From Qipengyuania intermedia (GTDB taxonomy: Bacteria; Pseudomonadota; Alphaproteobacteria; Sphingomonadales; Sphingomonadaceae): a stretch of DNA of 64,000 bases. Location: assembly GCF_019711615.1 (NCBI RefSeq), contig NZ_JAIGNS010000001.1, forward strand, positions 496,001 to 560,000. Reading direction: 5' to 3'. A program made the translations under genes and the position numbers. This document shows, piece by piece, positions 16,301-24,038 of this stretch. Below the pieces are notes generated by a model. The model worked only from the letters and a program-made list of their open reading frames with translations, was not told the DNA's origin and searched no databases. Positions within the stretch are counted from its first letter, which is position 1. Each line of letters begins with the position of its first letter.

Positions 16301-19300
16301 CCAAAACGCGTATCGCCATCCTCGGGGGCGGGCTCTCGGGCATCGTCACCGCCTTCTACCTCAGCGCTCCCGAACAACGCAGGAAGTACGACATCACCAT
16401 CTACCAGCTGGGCTGGCGGCTCGGTGGCAAGTGCGCAACAGGGCGCAATCCCGATCACGGAGAGAGGGTGCAGGAGCACGGCCTCCACGTCTTCATGGGC
16501 GCTTACCAGAACGCTTTCCGCATGGTGCAGGAAGCCTATGGCGAAGCGCAGAACCTGCCCTTCGAGACATGGGACAAGGCCTTTACCCAGCAGACAACGC
16601 TGACACTGATGGACCGCCGCAATGGCGAATACGAACCCTGGGCTTTCGGCGTGCCCGTAATGCCCGGGACCCCGGGAATCACGAAGGCGCCCGACATATG
16701 GGGCCGGATTGCCGAGGTGCTGGAGTGGATCGAGAGCGAGATGCTCGGCACGCACGGGATCACCTTTTCCGACCATCCAAACCTCTCGTCCCTGCCGTGG
16801 TGGCGCCGCATGATCGCGCGGCTGTTCCTCGGCATCGAGCATCTCGTCGCCGAGGCCGCGAGCGTGCTGATCCGCGATGCGCTGGGACTGGTGCAAACGC
16901 TTGTCGAGGACCCGGCAAAACACGGCGCGCATCACCACAATTTGCTCGCCGATGCCACCGCGGGATTGCGCAGCTGGATCCAGCGCCGCGCGCGTCCACT
17001 TCTGGAAAAGGACGCGGACCTGCGGCACTTCTGGATCTTCGTCGATCTCGGTCTGTCCAGCCTTATCGGCTCGCTTCGAGACGGATTGCTGTTCGACCCT
17101 GAAGCCAATCTGGAACGCGTCAATCACCTCGATTATCGCGATTGGCTGAGGTCGCACGGTGCCGACGAGATCACGCTCGATTCGTCGCTCATCCGCAGTC
17201 TCTACGACCTGATCTTCGCCTATCCGCAAGGCGACTGGACGAAGCCGGGCGAGGTCGAGGCGGGGACCATGGTGGTCTCGCTGATGAATACGGCGACCTA
17301 TCAGGGCGCCATCATCTGGAAATTCAACAGCGCCACCGGCGATGCGATCGTCCAGCCGATCTACGAAGTCCTGAAGCAGCGCGGCGTGAAGGTCGAATTC
17401 TTCCACCGCGTCGACCGGCTGGTCCCTTCCGCCGACGGAAAGCAGATCGAGAGCGTCGAACTTGGCCGGCAGGTCGAACTGCTTGGCGGCGACTACGACC
17501 CGCTGCGCCAGCTCAAAAGCGGGCAATATGTGTGGCCCGACCGCCCCCGGTTCGAACAGATCAAGGACGGGGACAAGCTGCGCGCGTCCGGTGCCGATCT
17601 CGAATCGCACTGGACCGAGTGGAAAGACGCCTTGCCACCGCTCACGCTGACGGCCGGGGACGATTACGATGCACTCGTGCTGGCCATCCCCCCGGCTGCC
17701 CATCCGATCATCTGCCGCGACCTGATCGCGCAAAAGCCGGAATGGGCGCGCTTCAACAACACGATTCGCAGTACGGCAACGCAGAACCTGCAAACATGGA
17801 TGGACCAGGACGAGGTCGGTCTAGGCTGGACACTGCCCACCCTCGTCGGCGCGTTCGACAAGGTCAATCTGAACACCTGGTGCGACATCTCCGAAGTGCT
17901 CGGCACCGAGGAATGGCCAAAGGATTCCGGCATTTGCACCGAGCAGATCATGTGCGGTCCGCTGCCTTGCAAGGACACGCTTCCACCCTCGTCCGATCAC
18001 GATTTCCCCGTGCGCGAGCAGAGGAGAGTCGATCAGTTCGCCGAGCAATTCCTGGAGCAGCAGGGCGAGCGCTTCTGGCCAGGCGGCTTCGGTCCCGGTG
18101 CGCCCAAGGGCGGCGCCATCCGCAGCATCTATGTGCGCGCCAATATTGATCCGAGCGAGCGCTATACGCTAACGGTGCGCAATTCGACGCGCCACCGCAT
18201 GACCGCCAGCGGATCTACCTATTCGAATCTGTATCTCACGGGCGACTGGATCCAGAACGGGCAGAACCTCGGCTCGTTCGAAGCGAGCACGATTTCCGGC
18301 ATGCTTGCGAGCCACGCGATCTCGAAATTCCCGACCGACATACGCGGCGTCGATGCCGAGGCGCTGACACAGGCGGAGTACGCGGCAAGGCCGTCTGCGG
18401 CGCGGGGAGCCTTCGTAAAGCATCCTGGCATGGCCACATTCCCGGGCCGGATCACCCTCGACGACACGACGATGTGGGCATTCCTTCTAGATGCGGATTA
18501 CGAGCTGATGGCCGGCTATTGCCGCAGGATGTTCGACGAACCCAGCGGGGGCGAAGTGCGCGTGCGCCCGATGACGTCGAAGATGATGATGACTATCGTC
18601 GATATCGGCACAGGCCGTTTCGTCGACGAGCCGGACATGGGCTGGTCGCCGGAGCGGGAGCTGACTTTCTGGATTCCTGCCGTTCGCGTCGAGGAGCGCG
18701 GCGGCAAGGAGGTAGCCACCCATTTCGACATGGTCATGCCATACCTTGTCCTGGACAATCCTGTTGCAATCGCCTCGGGCCGGGAGATTTTCGGTTACGC
18801 CAAGCAGAAAGGCTGGATCACCCTCCCCGACGACGAAGGCAATCGGGCGAAGGACCTGAATGTCGATCTCTTCGCCACTAAGTCTTTCGGTAAAACCTCC
18901 GAACAGGCGCGGCATCGTCTTCTCACGCTTGGTCACAAGGGCGAGAAGGAGAGCGCAGCCCTGTCCGGCATCTCCGGCTTTGGTGATGCGGTAGGGTCTC
19001 TCTACCACCATGTCGGCAAGAGCGGGGATGGCTGGCACAACAGCCTGGAGCTGGACTTCGAGCTATTGGGCGATGCGCTGCACCGGCGCGTGCCCCAGCT
19101 TTTCCTCAAGCAATTCCGCGATGTCCATGACGGCAACAAGGCATGCTACCAGGCGATTACCGAGGCTATGGGCGAGGTAACGCGCTTCGACGCTTTCCCG
19201 AGGTTGACCAAATTCGACATGACCCTCGAGCATCTCGACAGCTCGCCCGTGGCCAAGGATTTCGGAATAAATCCGCGGCAGGAAGTCCACGGGGTAAGGC

Positions 19301-19350
19301 TGACTTACGACATGACGATCATGCCCGGAAAGGTCCTCTGGCAGAACTAA
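16297..19350 (+). CDS. FAD-dependent (phytoene-desaturase-like) oxidoreductase fused to acetoacetate decarboxylase-like domain
   Basis: A 1017-residue fusion. Residues 1 to about 700 are a flavin amine-oxidase/desaturase-type Rossmann protein. The dinucleotide motif is GGGLSG at 10-15, followed by QLGWRLGGKCATGRN and EHGLHVFMGAYQNAF. Near residue 640 the FAD-contacting end motif reads YLTGDWIQNGQNLGSFEAS. Residues about 709-1017 are an acetoacetate-decarboxylase (ADC) fold; GREIFGYAKQKGW puts Lys836 at the Schiff-base lysine position of ADC. It overlaps the carotenoid gene by 4 bp (ATGA). The substrate is unknown. Oxidation followed by decarboxylation or aldol-type chemistry on a lipid or carotenoid is inference. 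Confidence 0.82.
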   Translation: MTKTRIAILGGGLSGIVTAFYLSAPEQRRKYDITIYQLGWRLGGKCATGRNPDHGERVQEHGLHVFMGAYQNAFRMVQEAYGEAQNLPFETWDKAFTQQTTLTLMDRRNGEYEPWAFGVPVMPGTPGITKAPDIWGRIAEVLEWIESEMLGTHGITFSDHPNLSSLPWWRRMIARLFLGIEHLVAEAASVLIRDALGLVQTLVEDPAKHGAHHHNLLADATAGLRSWIQRRARPLLEKDADLRHFWIFVDLGLSSLIGSLRDGLLFDPEANLERVNHLDYRDWLRSHGADEITLDSSLIRSLYDLIFAYPQGDWTKPGEVEAGTMVVSLMNTATYQGAIIWKFNSATGDAIVQPIYEVLKQRGVKVEFFHRVDRLVPSADGKQIESVELGRQVELLGGDYDPLRQLKSGQYVWPDRPRFEQIKDGDKLRASGADLESHWTEWKDALPPLTLTAGDDYDALVLAIPPAAHPIICRDLIAQKPEWARFNNTIRSTATQNLQTWMDQDEVGLGWTLPTLVGAFDKVNLNTWCDISEVLGTEEWPKDSGICTEQIMCGPLPCKDTLPPSSDHDFPVREQRRVDQFAEQFLEQQGERFWPGGFGPGAPKGGAIRSIYVRANIDPSERYTLTVRNSTRHRMTASGSTYSNLYLTGDWIQNGQNLGSFEASTISGMLASHAISKFPTDIRGVDAEALTQAEYAARPSAARGAFVKHPGMATFPGRITLDDTTMWAFLLDADYELMAGYCRRMFDEPSGGEVRVRPMTSKMMMTIVDIGTGRFVDEPDMGWSPERELTFWIPAVRVEERGGKEVATHFDMVMPYLVLDNPVAIASGREIFGYAKQKGWITLPDDEGNRAKDLNVDLFATKSFGKTSEQARHRLLTLGHKGEKESAALSGISGFGDAVGSLYHHVGKSGDGWHNSLELDFELLGDALHRRVPQLFLKQFRDVHDGNKACYQAITEAMGEVTRFDAFPRLTKFDMTLEHLDSSPVAKDFGINPRQEVHGVRLTYDMTIMPGKVLWQN

Positions 19351-19436
19351 GGCAGCGCGGCATGGCAAATTTGGAAGTTCGGTCCTATTGAGAACGCTCG
19401 CTGCCGCGATTGTGCAGCAGTGGAACGGGGGAAGCA

Positions 19437-21128
19437 TTGCACGACCTGTTCATATCCTATGGCCGCGCGGACGAGGACGTCGCCCGCCTTTTCGCCTCGA
19501 CCCTGCAGGCCGAAGGCTTCGCGGTCTGGTGGGATGAAACCCTGCGGTCGGGCGATACCTACGACGAAGTGATCGAGAAAGCGTTGCGCCAGGCGCCGGC
19601 TGTGGTCGTTCTCTGGTCGGCGACTTCGGTCCAGTCGCGCTGGGTCCGATCGGAGGCCACGATCGGCGACCGGCACGGAGCGCTCGTGCCTGCCATGATC
19701 TCGCCCTGCGAACGGCCGATCATGTTCGAATTGACGCAAACCGCCGATCTCACCGGATGGAGTGGAGACCGCTCCGATCCGCGCTGGCAGGCCCTCATTT
19801 CCGATATCAAGGAAGTGGTCGAACGGCGAAAGTCCAGGGACCCCGCGGATAGCGAGCCCATCAGGCCGCAGGCGACGGCGCACGCCCCTCCCCCGCTCCC
19901 GCCACAGGAAGGCGTCGAAGGCGAATTGCCGTCCTTGGCGGTCCTGCCGTTCAAGAACCGCTCCGGCCTCGAAGATGATGACGTTTTCGCGATCGGGCTG
20001 GTCGAGGACGTTATCGACGCCTTGTCGCAAGCGGCGGAATTGCGGGTCATTTCCAGCAGCGCGGTCGCGCGTTACCGCGACGGCGAGATCGCCGATATCG
20101 AGGCGATGGCGCGCAGCCTGGGGGTTCGCTACATCCTCGAGGGCAATGTGCGGCGCCGCATGAAATCGCTGCGCGTTACGGCCCAGTTGCTGGACGCGCG
20201 AACGGGCACGATCCTCTGGACCCAAAAGTTCGAGCGCCCGCTCGACGAACTTGCGGAACTGGAAGAGGAACTGGTTCTCGAAGTCGCCGCCCATCTCAAT
20301 TCGCAGGTCAACCGGCTCGAGATGGAGCGCGCGCTCAAGAAGCCGGAAAACCTGACCGCGTGGGAACTGGTCACGCGCGCGGTGGCCAATTACCGGCAGA
20401 TCACCGGCGAGACGCTGCTTCTCGCCTTGCAGGATGCGCAGAAGGCCGTCGAAATCGCCCCGTCCTATGGCCTCGCCCATGCGATGCTCGCCGATGCCAA
20501 TGCGACAATCTACATGCACGCCTCGCCGGATGATCCGGACGCCATAAAGAAAATCAATGCCGAGATCGGCCGCGCCCTCGCGCTCGATCCGGACAATCCC
20601 ATGGTGCTGGCGCATGTCGCCGAGGCGTACAACTATATCGGCCAGCCCGAAGATGCGCTCATCTATGCACAGCGCGCTCTCGAAAAGAGCCCCAACTTCG
20701 GCCTTGCGCATTACAATGCCGGGATCGCTAACGCCTTGCTTCACAACGGGGAAGAAGCGCTTGAGCAATTCAACCTTGAGATTGTCCAGGCCCCGGGCGC
20801 ACACACGCAATTCGCGACATATGTGTGGAAGGGTAGCGTCCATCTGCGCGACGGGAAGCTTGGCGACGCCCGCAGGCAGTACGACCACGCCTTGCGGCTG
20901 AACCACACCAGCGCAGCGGCCTATCTCGGCCTGTTTCTCGTCGACAAGCACGAGGGCAATCACGAGCAGGCGGCCGCCAATCTCGCCAAGATGCGCGAAC
21001 ATGATCCGCAGGTGACGCTCGACCTCCTCCAGCTCAGACTGCAACGCTGGTTCGGGCGTTTGGAACATTGCGACCAGATGTGCGGCTGGGCGCAGGAACA
21101 CTGGGATGCGGAAGGGAAAGCAGGCTGA
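19437..21128 (+). CDS. TIR-domain protein with TolB-like domain and TPR repeats
   Basis: About 563 residues. A TIR domain occupies residues 2 to ~125 (HDLFISYGRADEDVA, WWDETLRSGDTYDEVIEKAL, VVVLWSATSVQSRWVRSEA). Glu47 in the IEKAL helix is a candidate NADase catalytic glutamate. After a proline-rich linker comes a TolB/FlgO-like domain (about 164-285, SLAVLPFKNRSG), usually found beside adenylate cyclase or CadC-type domains, then five or more TPRs (about 330-550). There is no ATG at the domain start. TTG at 19437 follows GGGGGA; a TTG at 19410 is also in frame. The TGA directly precedes the next ATG, so the two genes form an operon. Confidence 0.82.
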   Translation: MHDLFISYGRADEDVARLFASTLQAEGFAVWWDETLRSGDTYDEVIEKALRQAPAVVVLWSATSVQSRWVRSEATIGDRHGALVPAMISPCERPIMFELTQTADLTGWSGDRSDPRWQALISDIKEVVERRKSRDPADSEPIRPQATAHAPPPLPPQEGVEGELPSLAVLPFKNRSGLEDDDVFAIGLVEDVIDALSQAAELRVISSSAVARYRDGEIADIEAMARSLGVRYILEGNVRRRMKSLRVTAQLLDARTGTILWTQKFERPLDELAELEEELVLEVAAHLNSQVNRLEMERALKKPENLTAWELVTRAVANYRQITGETLLLALQDAQKAVEIAPSYGLAHAMLADANATIYMHASPDDPDAIKKINAEIGRALALDPDNPMVLAHVAEAYNYIGQPEDALIYAQRALEKSPNFGLAHYNAGIANALLHNGEEALEQFNLEIVQAPGAHTQFATYVWKGSVHLRDGKLGDARRQYDHALRLNHTSAAAYLGLFLVDKHEGNHEQAAANLAKMREHDPQVTLDLLQLRLQRWFGRLEHCDQMCGWAQEHWDAEGKAG

Positions 21129-22931
21129 ATGTCGGAACGGCTCGACCTTAAACCACGCCTCACCCTGCGCATCGGTATCACCGGTCACCGACCGCCAAGG
21201 TTGCCGCGCGAACTGAACGAGGCTGTGCGGCATGGCTGCGAGGACATCTTCGCGCGCGCGAAAAACGCTCTGGAAGACATTTACGAGCGCAATCGCGAAG
21301 TATTCTCCGACGAGGCACCCGTAGTGCGCCTGGTTTCCGCCATGGCGACAGGTGCCGACACTGTCGCTGCCGAGGCGGCGCTGGCGCAGGGCCTGCCGCT
21401 CTCTGCGTGCCTCCCCTTCCGCAAGGAAGACTACGCGCGCGATTTCGAGCCTTCCGAATGGGCACAGACGCAGGCCCTGATCGAGGCCGCGGAAAGCACG
21501 GTGGAACTGATCGATCACAAGCCCGGCGATCCGGGGGCCTACGAGGCGGTCGGTCGCCTGGTACTGGCCCAGTCCGATATACTGATCGCAGTATGGGATG
21601 GCGACGCGGCGCGTGGGCGCGGCGGGACGACGGAAGTCGTCGCTCAGGCCGTGGCGAGCCATATGCCAGTCATCCATGTCTGGCCGGACGAGATCCATCC
21701 GCCGCAATTGCTGTGGAGCGGTCTGCACGACGAAATCCCCGACCGCCCGTCCATCGACGGTGTCGAACGCGTCGAGCTGTCCAGAGCCCTTCCCCAACTG
21801 CTCGAGGCACTGTGCGCGCCCCCGGAGGGCGAGGATGCGAAATGCCTGCAAACCTTTTACGCACCTGCCCCCAAGCGCAAGCAGTTCACCATGGCCTGGC
21901 CGCTGCTGCTGCTGGCTTGCGGCACGAAAAGCCTTTCCAAGACGCGGTTCAAAATGCCCACCGTCGCCGAGGCGCGGACATATTTCATGCCCATGGTCGA
22001 ACCCTTTGCGGGACTTGGCGCACTCGGGCGCAGGCTGAACGACGAAGTCGCGGACCGTTTTGCGCGAGCGGACATGGCGGCCAGTTACTTCGCGCTGCGC
22101 TTTCGCAGCAGTTTCGTGACCAATTTCGCCCTCGCAGCCGTGGCGGTCCTGCTCGCGTTGTCCGGCCTGTTCTGGCCGGGTGCGAAGTCATTCCTCATCG
22201 CGGCCGAACTGCTGGTCATTTCCCTCATCATCCTCAATACCCGCAGTGCGCGCAGGTCGGATTTCCACTCGATGTGGATCGACAGGCGCCATCTGGCCGA
22301 GCGTCTGAGACTGCTCGCGATGTCGGCCACGCTCGGCAGGCTGGAACTGCGCGATGTGGAAGATGGCACCACCCATCCGGGCTGGGTGACCTGGTATGCC
22401 CGTGCCACGGCACGCGAACTGGATATGCCGCCGGGACAGCTGGACCGCGATTATCTCGCGCGGGTCCGGGGAACGGCGATCCGCCTGATCCGGGACCAGA
22501 TCGCCTATCACGACGGCAATGCGCATTTGATGGAGCACACCAACCACAGGCTGCACCAGGCCGGAGACTGGTTGTTCGTCGGCACGATCCTGTTCTGTGC
22601 GCTTTACCTTTCGACGCCCATCTTTTCCGACAAGATGGGGTATGTTTCCGGCGTCAGCCTCGCAGCCGTGACCACTTTCGCGACCGCATTTTTCCCGGCC
22701 CTTGCGGCGGCTCTTTACGGCATCCGCATGCAGGGCGACTTCGCCGCCACGGCAGAGCGATCGACCGCCCTCGCCCGACGCCTGCGCAAGCTCGAAGCAT
22801 CATTCCAGCGGGACGATCTTGGCTACACGCGACTCGTCGACCGGATCAGGAGGCTGAGCGACATCATGCTGTCGGATGTGCACCAGTGGCAGCAGCAATA
22901 CGAGACGCGGCCCATTACCCTGCCGGGTTGA
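21129..22931 (+). CDS. SLOG-like Rossmann protein with four membrane helices (putative nucleotide-sensing partner of TIR protein)
   Basis: A 600-residue protein. The N-terminal ~200 residues look like a SLOG/LOG-type Rossmann fold: GITGHR at 16-21, SAMATGADTVAAEAAL near 71-86, and a glycine-rich WDGDAARGRGGTTEVV at 156-170, resembling the nucleotide-binding GGxGT-E loop. Two hydrophobic hairpins follow (about 329-372 and 481-535) with a soluble insert between them. The charged helical C-terminus recalls SLATT-type signalling modules. It starts at the base after the TIR gene's stop. A hairpin terminator follows. The family match is by motif only; the ligand is unknown. Confidence 0.7.
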   Translation: MSERLDLKPRLTLRIGITGHRPPRLPRELNEAVRHGCEDIFARAKNALEDIYERNREVFSDEAPVVRLVSAMATGADTVAAEAALAQGLPLSACLPFRKEDYARDFEPSEWAQTQALIEAAESTVELIDHKPGDPGAYEAVGRLVLAQSDILIAVWDGDAARGRGGTTEVVAQAVASHMPVIHVWPDEIHPPQLLWSGLHDEIPDRPSIDGVERVELSRALPQLLEALCAPPEGEDAKCLQTFYAPAPKRKQFTMAWPLLLLACGTKSLSKTRFKMPTVAEARTYFMPMVEPFAGLGALGRRLNDEVADRFARADMAASYFALRFRSSFVTNFALAAVAVLLALSGLFWPGAKSFLIAAELLVISLIILNTRSARRSDFHSMWIDRRHLAERLRLLAMSATLGRLELRDVEDGTTHPGWVTWYARATARELDMPPGQLDRDYLARVRGTAIRLIRDQIAYHDGNAHLMEHTNHRLHQAGDWLFVGTILFCALYLSTPIFSDKMGYVSGVSLAAVTTFATAFFPALAAALYGIRMQGDFAATAERSTALARRLRKLEASFQRDDLGYTRLVDRIRRLSDIMLSDVHQWQQQYETRPITLPG

Positions 22932-22941
22932 CCCCAACGAA

Positions 22942-22975
22942 AAACGCCGCCCCTGCCGGGACGGCGTTTCTGCAT
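22942..22975. terminator. Hairpin terminator between convergent genes
   Basis: AAACGCCG and CGGCGTTT form an 8-bp stem around a 12-nt GC-rich loop, followed by CTGCATTT. The A-run on the left arm and T-run on the right make it usable from both sides. It closes the TIR/SLOG cassette and probably the small gene at 22992. Confidence 0.82.
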
Positions 22976-22991
22976 TTCGATTTCAGTCCGT

Positions 22992-23252
22992 TCAGGCTGC
23001 CTTGGCAGGCTTTTTCACCTTCGCGGGCTTGATGGTCTGCGTTTCGGCTTCACCGGTGCCGGAATTCTTTTCCGACAGCTTCTTGGCGAGATAGCCACCT
23101 GCGCCAAGCGCGATCATTGCCGGCAGACTCAACCTGCGCAGAGCTGCCGCTGCAATTACGCCGAGCGCTGCACCGCCTGCGCCGCCGATGCCCGTAGACG
23201 TCTTCTTCGCCAGCTTGTCGCCCATATAGGCGCCGATTACCTTGCCAATCAT
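22992..23252 (-). CDS. Small glycine-rich membrane protein, hypothetical
   Basis: An 86-residue protein with a Gly/Ala-rich hydrophobic core (GIGGAGGAALGVIAAAALRRL and LPAMIALGAGGYLAKKL), suggesting one or two short glycine-zipper membrane segments. The C-terminus is basic and Lys/Pro/Ala-rich (KPAKVKKPAKAA). No family recognised. It lies alone between a terminator and the TetR gene on the same strand. Confidence 0.7.
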   Translation of the reverse strand: MIGKVIGAYMGDKLAKKTSTGIGGAGGAALGVIAAAALRRLSLPAMIALGAGGYLAKKLSEKNSGTGEAETQTIKPAKVKKPAKAA

Positions 23253-23306
23253 ATTCGTGTCTCCTTTGCCCTTACAACGGTCGGAGACGGCTCGTGTTCC
23301 GGCGGC

Positions 23307-23918
23307 TCAGGCCTCTATTCCCTTTGCAAGCAAGGTGTTGGCAGCCTTGGCAACATCTTCGGGAGTGGGATCGCCGCCCCTGTTCCAGATGGCATACCGC
23401 AGGCCGAGGAAAACGTTCATTCCCATGAGCGCCCAGGCCTCTACCTCGCCCAGGTCCGAGCGCATGACTCCGGCTTTGGCGCCGGCTTTCAGCCGCTGGG
23501 CGATACGCTCCCCGATCGTTTCGTAGTGGGCGCGGTAACTTTCCGGATCGACGAATTCGGCTTCGTCGATGATGCGGTAGATTTCCTTGTGTTCGCTGGC
23601 GAACCGGAGGAACCCGCCGAGCGCGGCGCGTTCGATCGCGAGCGGGTCGGTCTCATCGGCAATGGCGTCGCGGGCTGCCGATTTCACCGCATCGCTCATG
23701 TCGAGGACCAGCGCACGGAAGATCGCATCCTTACTGTCGAAGTAGGTGTAGAAGGATCCGAGCGCGACCCCCGCCCGGCGCGTGATCGAGCTGATCGACG
23801 CCTCGTGAAAGCCGCGTTCGCCGAATTCGATGGCCGCCGCATCCAGCAGCTTGCGCTGGGTCTTGCGCCCCCTTTCAGTGCGCGGAACCTTCGGGCTCTC
23901 GATCGTGTCGCTGTCCAT
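23307..23918 (-). CDS. TetR/AcrR-family transcriptional repressor
   Basis: A 203-residue regulator. The N-terminal TetR HTH is clear at about residues 20-66 (RKLLDAAAIEFGERGFHEAS, then AGVALGSFYTYFDSKDAIF), followed by an all-helical ligand domain. It is divergent from the TonB-dependent receptor at 24039. The 120-bp intergenic region holds an imperfect inverted repeat (23975-24000), so it probably controls the receptor and itself. The ligand is unknown. AcrR-type family members often respond to hydrophobic or aromatic compounds or acyl-CoAs. Confidence 0.92.
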   Translation of the reverse strand: MDSDTIESPKVPRTERGRKTQRKLLDAAAIEFGERGFHEASISSITRRAGVALGSFYTYFDSKDAIFRALVLDMSDAVKSAARDAIADETDPLAIERAALGGFLRFASEHKEIYRIIDEAEFVDPESYRAHYETIGERIAQRLKAGAKAGVMRSDLGEVEAWALMGMNVFLGLRYAIWNRGGDPTPEDVAKAANTLLAKGIEA

Positions 23919-23974
23919 CCAGACTTCCTCCCGCCGCTACCGCTACCCCCTTGGAGGCTGGCTGTGCAAGATAA

Positions 23975-24000
23975 AACTTGAAAGGTGGTTCAGTTTTCAA
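23975..24000. promoter_or_regulatory. Candidate TetR operator in the divergent promoter
   Basis: Nested imperfect inverted repeats: TTGAAA at 23978 pairs with TTTCAA ending at 24000, and AACTTGAA (23975) is partly mirrored by TTCAGTT (23989-23995). The site lies midway between the divergent TetR and receptor genes. Assignment is by position and symmetry only. Confidence 0.45.
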
Positions 24001-24038
24001 TATCGCGGACTGCGAGAGATGTTGAGGGAGGTTTCATT

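Noticed and set aside
19347..21851. 834-codon open frame on the reverse strand opposite the TIR and SLOG-like genes
   Set aside because: It mirrors the codon structure of two well-supported forward genes, has no recognisable domain, and long antisense frames are normal at this GC content.
15335..22931. Treating the carotenoid pair and the TIR/SLOG pair as one operon
   Set aside because: They are co-directional with an 86-bp gap and no terminator visible, so co-transcription is possible, but no functional link is evident. I keep them as two units.
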